From the NCBI GenBank assembly GCA_951217055.1, contig OX578280.1:47805882-47869881 (forward strand): a DNA stretch of 64,000 nt, written 5' to 3'. Origin of the DNA: Gerris lacustris. Lineage: Eukaryota > Arthropoda > Insecta > Hemiptera > Gerridae. Below are positions 12,136 through 28,523 of this stretch, piece after piece (within the stretch, counting starts at the first letter, position 1; every line of letters begins with the position of its first letter). The notes below the pieces were generated by a model. The model ran no database searches, was not told where the DNA came from, and saw only the letters and a program-made list of their open reading frames with translations. The translations under genes were made by a program, and so were the position numbers.

Positions 12136-13489
12136 AGGAGTTACAACACTTAACCCCAATTATCTGCCAGCGGAGTACAGAACATAACACAAAAGTTGTT
12201 TTTAAAAAAATTGGACTGAAAATGATTTACCTGTGAGGTAAAAAAGAAAAAAAAAGTAAAATGTTTATCGATTAAGAGCACAACAGCTTTTTCATCACTC
12301 ACCCGCCACTTCCAATAATGAAAGTGGTTGAAGGAGGTCTGCATTTAGAACACCATCTATTGTAGTTTATTAGAAAAAGTTAACAAGTTTGCACTTTGAA
12401 TGAATACCCTAAATACTCACTAATATAACCAATGGTAAATTACTTTTCTCTTTTAGCAAACAAACTCATTCATTTTAATTAGGTATTTGCCACTTATTTT
12501 GAAAAACTTTATATTACTTATTACACACATTAATTGCTCACTGCAAACTAATAAAAAAAATTTAAATGTAATAAAAAATAAAAAAAAACTTTATTGATAA
12601 ATGGAATTCATATAATTATCTACTCTATATTATATTATTATATGGAGGTAAAACACACCATTGGTAAAACTTTATATATGTTATTGAAAGATGGTTTTCC
12701 GAACGGAAAACTAAAATCCCGGATAAAAAGTCACGTATGAGTAGTTAACTTGTCGAGGAATTTCTCGAGGGGAAAACTTCCATAGAAAGAATTAGTGTCA
12801 AGATAGAGAATAACTCTAATGCAAGTTTTTGTTAAAACTCGGTGAAAAATTATTTGGAAGTATTTTCCCATGAATGGGTGTCGGGTGTATATATAAACGT
12901 ATTTTAGTGTTATATTACGAAAAGCACGTATTAGTTTTTCTTCGTAATTCTTGAGTAAAGTCTATTCATAATTTAAGATATAAATTCCCTCTTTTCATGA
13001 ATATGTGTACCAATTAGCTTAACTAACTTTCTCATATGTGAAGAGAAAGTATTTTGCAGGTGTAAACATTTAATTTTTGTTCCAAGTCAGCAAAGGCAGC
13101 GGAAGCGTTATGTTCACTTTTGAGGGGTGAACATTTTTTCTCCAAAATAAAAATTTCAACTCGCATTTTACGTTTTAGACCTTCCTGAAAAAAACTTTAG
13201 TTGCGTATCTGTCTGTCTGTTAGACTCTCAGTGTGTCCACGAATCCTCTACGAATTTCATCACTCACGGATCAATAGTGTCAAAACTCTGCGCAGGCGCA
13301 AACGTAAAATTCTCCAAAACGTCAATTTCTCGCGGCCTAATCGTCCGATTATCAAAAAACTATCCTCTAAATTAAATTTAGAGGATGGTTGAAGATGAAA
13401 CTTTAGTTGATGCCATATGAATTTAATCACTGCGTAAACATAAAAATCCGCAACGTAAATGAGAAAGTAAAAAATAGAGGAGAGCCCCT
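12136..13489. other. No gene recognised (12136-13489)
   Basis: AT-rich. Contains a short perfect palindrome ATCCTCTAAATT/AATTTAGAGGAT near 13362-13386, next to TCTGTCTGTCTG words that recall dispersed families A and C. Confidence 0.5.
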
Positions 13490-13605
13490 AGCTTTATAGG
13501 GATGATTTTTTGGGACCCATCCTGTGTTATGGGTTATTGTTATTATATTACACATAAAATTGGGTACTTTCGGAAACAGGTGTTTTTGCCTACGGATCCT
13601 AATAA
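13490..13605 (+). repeat. Family C 3'-end variant
   Basis: TGTGTTATGGGTTATTGTTA, CACATAAAATTGGGTACTTTCGG and TTTTGCCTACGGATCCTAA match the inverted copy at 26338-26560. The terminal hairpin has largely lost pairing on its left side. Confidence 0.5.
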
Positions 13606-13801
13606 CAAATTTAATTGTAAAATGTATTAAGAGGAGTTAAAAATTAAGCTCTAAATATTAAGGGGTGAGGGAGGGGGGGAGGGGGCGCTGCCTCTCCATA
13701 CACTGAAAATTCACTAAAGAAATTCTCTTAACCGATAACAATAATAAATTTAATTTTTAAGTTTTAGGTAGTATTCATGCTACGTAAGGTTTAAATTTTA
13801 A

Positions 13802-14064
13802 TTTAAATCAAATTATAATTATTATTCACAAAGGGAGACAGACAGAGAAAAATAGACTCCAGCGCCGGGACTTGAACCTGGGGCCTCTATATTTCCAGTA
13901 TAGCACTCAACCAACTGAGCTACATTGGAGAATAACTTCCTCTGTCAGTAACGATGCCTAGTACCGAATTAATTATATAGAGGCCCGTGGTTCAAGTCCC
14001 GGCGCTGGAGTCTATTTTTCTCTGCCTGTCTCCTTTTGTGAATAATAATTATAATTTGATTTAA
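13802..14064. repeat. Inverted pair of tRNA-headed SINE-like copies
   Basis: The left arm 13802-13891 and right arm 13975-14064 are inverted copies, 90 bp each with about five differences. The shared unit is a tRNA 3' half, then GTCTATTTTTCTCTG, then a TGAATAATAATTATAATTTG tail. The left copy continues into a full tRNA-like head; the right copy stops at the variable-loop region, so it is 5'-truncated. Two explanations fit: two SINEs inserted in opposite orientation, or one foldback element that captured a tRNA sequence. Confidence 0.72.
13857..13930 (-). other. tRNA-like sequence (anticodon GGA position), SINE head or tRNA pseudogene
   Basis: On the minus strand 74 nt fold as a cloverleaf. 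The acceptor is CTCCAAT against GCTGGAG with one mismatch, and the D-arm region is TAGCTCAGTTGGTTGAG. The anticodon stem CTATA/TATAG encloses loop CTGGAAA, putting GGA at the anticodon, and the T loop TTCAAGT follows. GGA would mean serine, but serine tRNAs have a long variable arm and this one is short. The 3' end runs straight into a repeat tail. I therefore read it as the pol III promoter-bearing head of a SINE rather than a working tRNA gene. Confidence 0.6.
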
Positions 14065-20178
<6,114 letters not shown>

Positions 20179-20186
20179 CGTTAGAA
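20179..20186. repeat. hAT target-site duplication, left
   Basis: CGTTAGAA here matches 20888-20895 exactly on the other side of the element. Confidence 0.85.
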
Positions 20187-20887
20187 CAGGGGCGGCCAAC
20201 CTTCTTCGATCGTGGGCCACAATCGTGGTTCCACAAACTCGAAGGGCCAATTTCCCCCCTCCCCCCCCCCCCCCCAGTCACACACACATTCATCTTAAAA
20301 AAAAAGCAATTCACACAACATTGAAAAACTTATATTTTCTATGCATATTATTAAATATAATAGGAATAGGTAATTCAAGAACCAATTTATATTATAAAAT
20401 TCACACAATCAGAAAACATTAATATTCAAAGAATTTATTACGAACGAGAGAAAAAAGAGAGTAGCAAAAACGCGAAGGAACCAAAGAAAGAATTGACATG
20501 CCGTTTGATTTTCAAAAGTCATCTAAGGGTGCGCTTCATCGGACTTTTGCAGCCTGGATCGTATGCATCGGGAGATCAAGAAGAGCGATGTCGTGCGTTA
20601 TATCTTTAGTTATCAAACCGTGTCTTTCCCTATCGCACTTGCATACACTTAAATGTACCCAGAAGTTTACCGAATCACACGATTGTAGGTCTATTGTGAT
20701 ATCCAATCATTAAGTATTAACAATTATAATTATATTAATAAAATAAAAATAATTTTTTAAAAAATCCGGGTAAAATTCGATTAACAAACTTTAAAAAATA
20801 AATAAATACTGGCAAGTTTCCGCGGGCCACCTCAAAAGGCGTCGCGGGCCACTTCACGGCCCGCGTGCCGCGGGTTGGCCACCCCTG
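20187..20887. mobile_element. Non-autonomous hAT element with 8-bp TSD
   Basis: The left end CAGGGGCGGCCAACC and the right end GGTTGGCCACCCCTG are inverted copies with one difference. They are flanked by a perfect 8-bp direct repeat CGTTAGAA at 20179-20186 and 20888-20895. An 8-bp duplication and CAGGGGTGGCCAAC-type ends are diagnostic of hAT transposons. Inside are GC-rich subterminal repeats (the CGCGGGCCAC word occurs several times near 20821-20870), a poly(C) run and no transposase frame, so at 701 bp it depends on a transposase in trans. Confidence 0.88.
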
Positions 20888-20895
20888 CGTTAGAA
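20888..20895. repeat. hAT target-site duplication, right
   Basis: An exact copy of CGTTAGAA found at 20179-20186. Confidence 0.85.
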
Positions 20896-21683
20896 CGTAA
20901 GATATCGGTAAAAACGTTGTTTTCTTTATTTTAAACGATTAGGTCCGCTTTAATAAATTTAGCGATCTTTATCACTTCATAGCAGTGTCGGAGTTCGTTT
21001 TACTAAAAAAAAATATTTATAAAAGTTGTTTGCCCTCATTAGTTAGAATTTTTTCCCGTCCTAAAATTCCAATTTTAAATTTGAATTGAAGCTTACGTTT
21101 ACGCGAGCGTTGCGCGTGAACGCTTGGGCGGATAATGATGAATAATAAAATTTAAATAATGAAATTTAATAATGAAATTTAGTACACATGAACATTAACT
21201 AAATTTCAACTAACTTGGTCATCTTTTACTCATGTTATCGTCATCGGTAGATTTCGTGTCCCGGGCTCCAGAACGTGCCATAAGGAACTTAGTTCCAAAA
21301 GTGTGATGGTCCTTTGTCCCAAAGTTCTTTGAACTAAATATTCCTTTGTCCTTATAACTATTTAGACAAAGGAATTCCTTATAAATGGTAAATTAATATA
21401 GGGTGGTTACCCTATTACATTTTTGACACATAGCTCCTACTTAGCACCTAGTTTCTACCCCTAACTTCTTGAAAAGTACAATTACTCATCTATCTCAGTA
21501 TTCAGAGACGTAGAGAAAATAAAGAGAAGTATGAGAAAATAAACTTGCATATTAAACGATTCAAAATTACGGCTATTGTTTAAAGTTGCTAAATTGGAAA
21601 ATAAAAAAGGTGCTAAATGTTAAATTTTAGTTTACTTTATAAACTTCATATAAGAAACTTAAATTTGATATGTGTATTTACCC

Positions 21684-21901
21684 GGGCGCACATTGAGACG
21701 CAGATGATACAGGGCAGGGCAGCACAGTTTTTTTCAATCCCAAAAAAATACGAATTGAGACGCAGAACAGTGCAGGGCAGTACTTCACCTGGTGTAGTCT
21801 GCCCTACGCTAGTTTATCTAGCGCCTCAAGTCGTAGGGCCTCGTAATTTCTGCCGTTGAAAAAAAAATGAGCGGCCCTGCCCTACGTCTCAATGAGCGCC
21901 C
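21684..21901. mobile_element. Small MITE with GGGCGC termini
   Basis: The left end GGGCGCACATTGAGACG and the right end CGTCTCAATGAGCGCCC are inverted copies with one mismatch, and both are followed inward by GGGCAGGGC or its complement. The 218-bp element is internally repetitive (GAGACGCAG, AGGGCAG words) and more GC-rich than its flanks. No target duplication was identified, so the family is left open. Confidence 0.68.
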
Positions 21902-22982
21902 AACCTTATAGAGGTGAGTGAAATATATTTAATTAATTAATTACCTTTTCACAGTAGTGCAAACTTTCCTTTTGATAAAACCTCACGAAATAAAGCAGTT
22001 CAAAATTCTTACCTGCAACAGAATAAAATAAATATGTATTAATTAAAATAAAAGGGTAATTAAGTAAATTTAAGGGGGAATATATCAGGTCACCTTCAAA
22101 TTACCCTCAAAAAAGGAGACAGTCAGAAGTATACCCTTTGAAGCATTTTTATCTTCTATATATCCAGCTATTGGGCCTGGCAACATCTGTGGAGAGCTTG
22201 AAAGTTCTTATTATTTTTACACCCTGCTTCAATTTACATATTTTCACAACGCAAAAAAGGCTAATTTCATGCGTTAAGATAACTAGATAAAAATTGTAAT
22301 AGTCGTGTCTTAAAAAAGAATACACACTGACTAACTAGTTCCAAAAATAATTAAGTATTTTTAGCTTATTATTTGTCGTATGTGGGTTGGCAGGTCATGT
22401 TTTCCAAGGCGTACGTTGTCCAAGTCAACTGTCACTATATAAAAATAAAACTATTTTTTTTTAAAAAATCCAGACTAGAGTGCATCTAAGGAACACAATG
22501 AATACAAATGGATTCTCAGAGATTTATAATTAGGTAGTCATTTGTAGTGAAATCCCATTGTGTTTTTAATACTGTTATTTTAGAAGAAGCGGAAGTTCCA
22601 ATAATTTATTTCTTGTAAAATTAACTCAATCTCTTTATTGACTCTAGTGTTCTTTAACACATTCACAATACTTATAAAGTTAAAATTAATAACAGAAATT
22701 GAGTTCACAGAACAAAATACTAGTTGGCGCTATCTGAAGATACAACTAGTGAATAATACTTTAAGAAAACTACCAAACTCTCAAAAACTGACAGGGACCA
22801 ATTTAGTTGGTTATAATCCCAGGAACTAATAACTTAAAATTGCTGTTATGTAAAAAAAAGTACATAATTATGGAATTTGTTGTATATTATTTTTGGTACT
22901 AATTTTCTTGGATACCCACTTAGTAACCAATTAAATGATGTTGCATGTGGTAAACACCTCATATTTGTTTACTGAACCTCTA

Positions 22983-23066
22983 TTAAGGGATTCCTTTTTC
23001 TAAATAACTATCAAGACAAAGGGATATTTATTCCTAAGGACTTTGGCACGAAAGGAATATCACTCA
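22983..23066 (+). repeat. Short dispersed repeat with CCTTTGTC words
   Basis: TAAGGGATTCC, AAAGGGATATTTATTCC and GGACTTTGGCACGAAAGG are matched in inverted form at about 21325-21390 and more weakly at 40826-40880. Confidence 0.45.
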
Positions 23067-23200
23067 TCTGTATGTAAAGGTAATATTATCCCTTAGTAAT
23101 TAAGATAAGGTTATAAGTCACACATTAATAATGTAATTTGAGGTGGGTAACCAAGTATATGAGTCCACGATTCCCTATTCCGGCTGTGTTAAACCAGCAT

Positions 23201-23273
23201 CTGATGGAGCGACACGCTGACCCCGAGTCATCCATTACAATATAGTTAGTTAGTTCTATAAGCCCTTTGACAG
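23201..23273 (+). repeat. Short dispersed repeat shared with 18912-18980
   Basis: CTGATGGAGCGACAC, CCCCGAGTCATCCA and TATAAGCCCTTTGACAG repeat the 18.9-kb arrangement. Confidence 0.55.
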
Positions 23274-23570
23274 AATTAAGCCCTCAACGAGCTTCTGTGG
23301 ATTATTAATATTATACCTCTCACTCTACCAAATATCTTCTTTTATTTAGCTACTAGTGTGAATAAAGTTGGGATTATATGAAACGCAATTATACAAATCT
23401 TTGTAGAAGAATAATAAGTTGCTTTCACAAAAGAACTATATAATGCCTGCGGTGCCTGGTTTAATATTAATTAGGGGAATTAAAATTGTGCTATTAAATA
23501 TTAACATTTTGACCCAAGAGGTATTAAGTAAATCAGTGTTGGTATGGCTGGTATGTAATTACAAGACAAA

Positions 23571-23588
23571 CCCCCCCCCCCCCCCCCC
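23571..23588. repeat. Poly(C) run
   Basis: Eighteen C residues; similar runs occur at 20261-20275 (inside the hAT element) and 26690-26707. Confidence 0.9.
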
Positions 23589-24151
23589 GGGTTAATACCT
23601 AGAGTCCTCCAGACAAATTAAACGCTTTTACCACTTGCCCTGACAAATAGATGCTTTGAGAAATGAGGCGAGTCCCACGCCGGCTATTAATGCAAATGAA
23701 CCTCTACCTCCTCAACCTCGTATTATGTAAATCTTAATCCATTTGTCATCAGTTATCCACTTGCTAGAAACGATTCATAAACCTATGAAGACTTTTTAAT
23801 TCCAGGCTGGATTAGTTCTTTAGATTAAAGTAGGGCTGTATAAAATGTAAATATCTTGCAGTTTAGTCGCTTAGGTTAACTAGGTATTATTGCATGATTC
23901 ATTAGCAGTTAAAGCGAGAATTGATTTGATGTGACACTTAAAACAACTAAACGGAGGCTTTAACTACTGGATATAATTAGTTGCAGTAAAGTAATGTGAT
24001 TTTTTTACAGAAGTGAAGTTTGCAGGTGGCTGTAAAAGCGCGTCTAACAACCTGAGACCTCAAGTATCCTCACTCCTTATCCTAAATAATAATATACAAC
24101 GTTTTAAGGTACAACTGCGGTCGTAGATGCCATATACACACCCCTACACAA

Positions 24152-24271
24152 GATCAAAAATTTCCCCTGATGTCTAAACGGATTTCATTCAAGGAATTTT
24201 TGAATTCGGATGTATAAAAATAATCAAAATTATCACAATGCTTCTGTTACCTTAGGAAAGCTCGGAAGCAA
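24152..24271 (-). repeat. Family A 5'-end fragment
   Basis: Inverted 5' part: CCCTGATGTCTAAACGGAT, then GCTTCTGTTACC and AGCTCGGAAGC. It ends at an A-rich simple repeat (24272-24308). Confidence 0.6.
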
Positions 24272-24574
24272 AAAAAAAAAATAATAATAATAAAAAAAAA
24301 AAAAAAATAAAAAGTGAATATTACTAAAGCAATGTACAACAATAATTAATAACAACAACCAAAAAAGAATTAATTATAATAATGTTTCTTTAATTGAGTT
24401 GATTACGAGATAATAGTAAGTTAAAATTAAGAAACTGGAAATTCGTGCCTATATATTCAGAGAATTATTATTAAATAGCAAAGAGATAAAGGTAGATAAA
24501 AATCACCTCACTACTGATTATTATCGAAGCACGGATTCTTGACGGATTTAGTTTTTATGCCGGAAACAAAGGGG

Positions 24575-24605
24575 TGCATGGTTCGAAATCCGGTGGTGAT
24601 GCGAT
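24575..24605 (+). repeat. Isolated B-box-like sequence
   Basis: GGTTCGAAATCC at 24580-24591 resembles a tRNA T arm, but no other tRNA arm is recognisable. It may be a SINE relic. Confidence 0.25.
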
Positions 24606-24750
24606 ATTATGAAATGTGAACATCTTTTTCTTTCAAAACATTTTTGACAGCTGCTAGAAGCTAACTTCTTTCTAATAGAATGTCAAGTCAGCTCCCAGAC
24701 CTAACATTTTCCTGGAAAATACTTCATTTTGTTCATCTCCTAAGTTACTG

Positions 24751-25545
24751 TGCTATTAATCGGAGTTGTGCAAAGACACCATAAGCTCGCCTTATCTTTT
24801 AATCTACGTATTCGTCTGTTCCACTCTTTTTTGAAATTAAACTACCAAGGTACTGAAATTGGTCTACCTGGTCGATGACTTTACCATAAGCTATCATTCC
24901 TGCCTGGTTCCTGGAGTTTAATCTCATCTCTATTGTTTTCTCAACATTTATCTTCAGGTTAACTTTTCCTTCTTCAGCCGAATATCTGCCAGTCCACGTA
25001 CAACCGTTTGTAATGCGTTTTCGGCGGCAGAAAACGCTTAGCTAACAAAAACGTTTGATACAACTCGCTCGGCCCGGTCTTGCTTGGCGTTTAACGTGAA
25101 TAGCCCCATGCTGATACAAGTGTTTGTTTCTCAAGCGGAATCGGCCTCGCTCAATCTCGCGCGCAGTGTGAAAGCCGCCTTTACGCATCACTCCGACAAG
25201 AACCATCAGAATAATTATGTGGCGACACCAAACAACCTTGTTTACACCTGTCTTGACCAATGGGGTTGGTTAGTTTTTATGTACGGTAATTTTATAAATT
25301 GCCTTTATAAGACTTATTACTTTCCTAAGGCCTTTCATGTCGCTTCTCCACTGATTAATCGAATGGCATTTCGATTTCTACAAAGGATAAGTAACAGGGG
25401 GCTTGATATGCTGAGCACTGTTCTACCACAATTCTTAAGGTGTTTATCATGTCTATACAAGTCCGGACTTTCCTAAATCCTGCTTCTATTTAGGATAATT
25501 CTTGTCAGCATCTTACAGGGTATACTAAGAGAAGAGGGCCTCTCC
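24751..25545 (-). pseudogene. RTE-like reverse transcriptase remnant, antisense, interrupted
   Basis: On the minus strand, reading from about 25530 down, one finds KMLTRIILNR, then AGFRKVRTCIDMINTLRIVVEQC with the motif A region decayed (VEIEMPFD-stop). SLIKAIYK follows near 25300, then a motif B trace QGCLVSP at about 25230 in a shifted frame and VMRK near 25185. After a GC-rich block (25023-25179) the frame resumes as VNLKINVEKTIEMRLNS and QFQYLGSLISKKSGTDEYVD-stop-KIRRAYGVFAQLRLIAQ (about 24965-24751). The order of motifs matches RTE-type endonuclease-reverse transcriptases. The YADD motif is not seen; it may have been lost around the GC-rich block. Many stops and shifts show that it is dead. 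The plus-strand open frame at 25084-25476 is its antisense shadow. Confidence 0.78.
25023..25179. mobile_element. Small GC-rich MITE-like insertion inside the RT remnant
   Basis: A 157-bp block of much higher GC content than its surroundings begins GGCGGC and ends GCCGCC, and it separates two parts of the antisense RT remnant. The reading of the RT resumes on both sides. Only the outermost 6 bp are clearly inverted, and I cannot define a clean target duplication, so the mobile nature is inferred from composition and position. Confidence 0.45.
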
Positions 25546-26337
25546 AATTTTCAATTTTCTGAGAATACCTCTCCGGTTTTTACATAGTGTCAGGTCACCT
25601 TTTCTTAGGGATTTTTATCAATAATCCATCTTCCCAGAACATGAATGCGGCACTTAAAAAGTATTTTTCATGAAGTTACTTCATTTAAAGAGAGATATAA
25701 ATAAGGTTACACTAAACTTTTCCTAAATAGACTTGGATGAGGAATAAAAAAAAGAAAAGACATTATAATATAGAACTATGTGAAAACTAAAGTCAAGGTG
25801 TAATGGATCTGTTTTAGATGAAGTTTTCCTGGGAAAGGATAATTTGCCATGAAATCCCAGGCAGGATAACTCGCAGTCCCGTCTAGGCTCCATTCTAGTC
25901 AAGGGGAAAAGTCTACGAGAAAAAGTTTTTATATTTAATGGTCTCGAATATTTCACCATAAAAGCTCTTCACATGTTAAACAGGTCTCTCCCCCCTATCC
26001 ATACTCGAGGGCGACACTCTCAGCCCAGTAATGTCCTCCATAAATTTCAACTCTAAACATCATTTTAACTTCCCCTCATCCAAACTCTTACCCACCTCCA
26101 TTACTTTCTTACACCGACGTTTTAGCTCTTCCAAACCAAATCGTTTCAATAAAAAAACCACAAAATAATAAAAGCTAAAGTCTCCCTTCCACTCATGCAC
26201 ACTTTAATAATATGAAGTGCTGTAAAGAAACCCCTATTGTTTCAATGTAATTTTAAAGTTTTTTTTCGATAAATGTATTGAAAGGTTATATGAAGGATAT
26301 AAAAGCAGTCATTATTTTAATATGACTCTTGGTTTTA

Positions 26338-26560
26338 AGAGTCCGTAGGTAAAAACGAGGACCCTCATACATTCTTGCTCTTGTCTGTCTGCCTGTCTGT
26401 AAAGCGAACCTAATCACCGAAAGTACCCAGAAAAAAACTTTGAAACTTCGCAGTTGTTATGTGTAATAACCTAAACAAAGGATAATTATAGGGAAGCCCC
26501 AAAAAACCATTTCCCAAAAATTAGGGGTTGAAGTTTAAGGAGTTGAAATTTTTGTTCAAC
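26338..26560 (-). repeat. Family C 3'-end copy, inverted
   Basis: In the minus orientation it reads through CCTATAATTATCC, TGGGTACTTTCGG, ACAGACAGGCAGACAGAC and a terminal hairpin region (GGGTCCTC, then TTTTTACCTACGGACTC) near 26338-26367. Confidence 0.5.
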
Positions 26561-26689
26561 GAAAATGCGTAGTGAGTTGTGAGGATGTTAAATAAAGAGG
26601 AAGGCATACTAAGTACAATTATATGTTTAGTTTCGTTTATAAACAAATCCATTTTTACGTCATGTGTTCTTGAAATTTACACTTTTCGT

Positions 26690-26707
26690 CCCCCCCCCCC
26701 CCCCCCC
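26690..26707. repeat. Poly(C) run
   Basis: Eighteen C residues in otherwise AT-rich DNA. Confidence 0.9.
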
Positions 26708-27723
26708 TATTTTTCTTCTAATCAATGAAAATTAAAACAAAATATATTTTTTGTCACAAAACAAACAACAGTTTTTAAGGAAGTTTTCGTGCGTCGCATA
26801 TTTCGTGAGAAAAACATTTTCCTTCCTCCAAAATCTTAAACATTTATTATCATGTGAAAATTTGGGCTAGAAACGTTGTTTAATTACTGCATTTTATGCG
26901 TGGCATTGTTTTTTTTTTTTTATTATTATTATTTTAACATAGAACAGAGTAAAGTAGACCCATCGGACTTCATTGTTTAATTGAGTTTGGTCAAAAATAC
27001 TGCAATAAAGGCGTTTGTTTTACGCCATTTTAATAAATTAATAAAATGTTATAGCTAATCTAGTTACAGTAATAAACAGGTCGCCATCTTGATACGGATG
27101 AGCCGATATTGCTGGTTAACAAAGTCGTTCTATTTGTTAAAATCACATACTTGGCCAACTTATTGTCTATTTAAAATGAAATTATACATAGTGTATAGAC
27201 CAAAGAAAACAGTGCAATAAAACCAAAATATATATTTCATTATAAAAGAAAAAAGGACTAGGTACTCATAAACATGCCCCGTGATATCAGTCGATGCATA
27301 ATTTTTTGGGGTTATTTTTTCGAGTAAATTTATTCGAATCGTCGACCCAATGATATAGCTAAATATAATACTTAAATAATCATAAAAGCAAATCTTCAAA
27401 ATCGTTTTAAAGACTAAAAGAAAGAAAAAAAAGGGAAATATGAATTGCCCAAATTTGACTCTCTTTTTTATCAGGGAAGGTGAATGTAATTTCTCAGCCA
27501 AGTTACTTAAATTCTTTTTCCTCTCTTTTATCTTATTTTCTTCCTCCATTTTTTCCCTCCAGGCTTTAAATTTAAAATTCAAAAGAATCACGCCTACTGG
27601 GAAATCTGACTAAGCGGAATTATTCCACTGAAAAATTAAATATGAAAATTTTAAGCTCTTCTGCTTCATTTTGCTTTCTCTTTTGTTACATAGCAAAGAA
27701 AAAGAGAGAAAAGAAATCGTACA

Positions 27724-27812
27724 AAAATAGTCTGCCAATTAGTGTGATTCCTCCCGTCCTAGTGCGTACTTTAATGATATTTTGCTTTTACGACCCATTA
27801 TTGTCTAATATA
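27724..27812 (-). repeat. Family A 3'-end fragment
   Basis: ATAGTCTGCCAATTAGTGTG and CATTATTGTCTAATAT match the inverted 3' end. The internal part is lost. Confidence 0.55.
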
Positions 27813-28172
27813 TGTATTTCATCTTCCCCTAAAACATATACACCAAACGGAATATTTATATTGTCGAAAACAACAAAATCTGATATCAGATATGAAGCAA
27901 GTTATCATATTTGCTGCCTTTTAGATCTGTTATCACGTGATATAATAGTGCATTACGCGTCGAGTGCGGAAAGTAGCATTTTGCATGCGAGTGTGGAGTT
28001 TGCACCCGAGCGACAGCGAGGGTACTAAAACCACACGAGCAATGCAAAATGCCGTTTTCCCACGAGTTGCGTACCGTACTTTATCTACGATTGTTAGATT
28101 TAAATAATAAATACAAAAAAAAATAAACTTGCTGTATGTAAGTTCGTATCTCTTCTCTTGATAAAGATGGCA

Positions 28173-28262
28173 TTAATCTTGAGTTGTATTTTTTGCCGAA
28201 TTAATTATTTCTGGAGGAGTATTATTCTCTACATTTTCGTCAAAGCCACTTGATTCATTCAT
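28173..28262 (-). CDS. Conserved 29-codon frame inside family B copy 1
   Basis: The minus-strand frame begins MNESSGFDENV and ends KNTTQD, identical to the copy at 44038-44127 apart from residue 2. Its flanks are also conserved, so selection on the peptide cannot be told from recent common origin. Confidence 0.3.
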   Translation of the reverse strand: MNESSGFDENVENNTPPEIINSAKNTTQD

Positions 28263-28362
28263 TGTTTTTCACTAAAAACTCGATATAAACAGTTACTTTA
28301 ATAAAAGAATAGCAAATTAGTTTTGTTAAATGTAAAGAAACTCGCTAATCGTGCGTAAAGCT

Positions 28363-28416
28363 GAAGAATTCCTCTTCTTTACCGCGCTAGCGTGGTAAAG
28401 AAGAGAAATTCTTCAG
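28363..28416. repeat. 54-bp hairpin within family B copy 1
   Basis: CTGAAGAATTCCTCTTC pairs with GAAGAGAAATTCTTCAG around a central ACCGCGCTAGCGTGGT. The equivalent at 43903-43958 keeps pairing. Confidence 0.75.
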
Positions 28417-28523
28417 AACTATGAGACGCGCATGCGCAATGAATACAAGTACGTAAATAATCACTTTCTACGCATCTAAACAGAGTTATATGTTTATATT
28501 TCGTATCAATCGTAGATAAAAGT

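Larger units (their letters stand above)
21902..24151. other. No gene recognised (21902-24151)
   Basis: AT-rich with the short dispersed repeats listed separately and a poly(C) run. Confidence 0.55.
25546..27723. other. No gene recognised (25546-27723)
   Basis: Holds one inverted family C end. A 143-codon minus frame at 27160-27591 has a Lys/Glu-rich start and hydrophobic segments, but its composition follows the AT bias and I recognise no family. Confidence 0.5.
27943..28523 (-). mobile_element. Family B element, copy 1
   Basis: It runs from AATAGTGCATTACGCG at 27943 to a CAATCGTAGATAAAAG end at 28507-28523. An inverted partner of that end, CTTTATCTACGATTG, sits at 28079-28093, bounding an inner unit of about 445 bp. 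The outer arm folds on itself (GCATTTTGCATGCGAGTGTGG against CCACACGAGCAATGCAAAATGC). A perfect-looking 54-bp hairpin lies at 28363-28416, and a 29-codon frame on the minus strand. It matches 43792-44357 in the opposite orientation at high identity. No transposase is seen. Confidence 0.7.

Noticed and set aside
13857..13930. Functional tRNA-Ser gene
   Set aside because: A GGA anticodon demands a long variable arm, which is absent; there is an acceptor mismatch, and the sequence runs straight into a dispersed repeat tail.
25084..25476. 130-codon plus-strand frame
   Set aside because: It is antisense to the RTE-like RT remnant and crosses the GC-rich insertion.
27160..27591. 143-codon minus-strand frame with hydrophobic segments
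   Set aside because: Residue content follows AT-rich codon bias, no homologous motif is recognised, and no splice or promoter evidence supports it. It remains the least implausible unexplained frame.
27642..28028. 128-codon plus-strand frame
   Set aside because: It runs through a family A fragment and the outer arm of family B, so it is chance.
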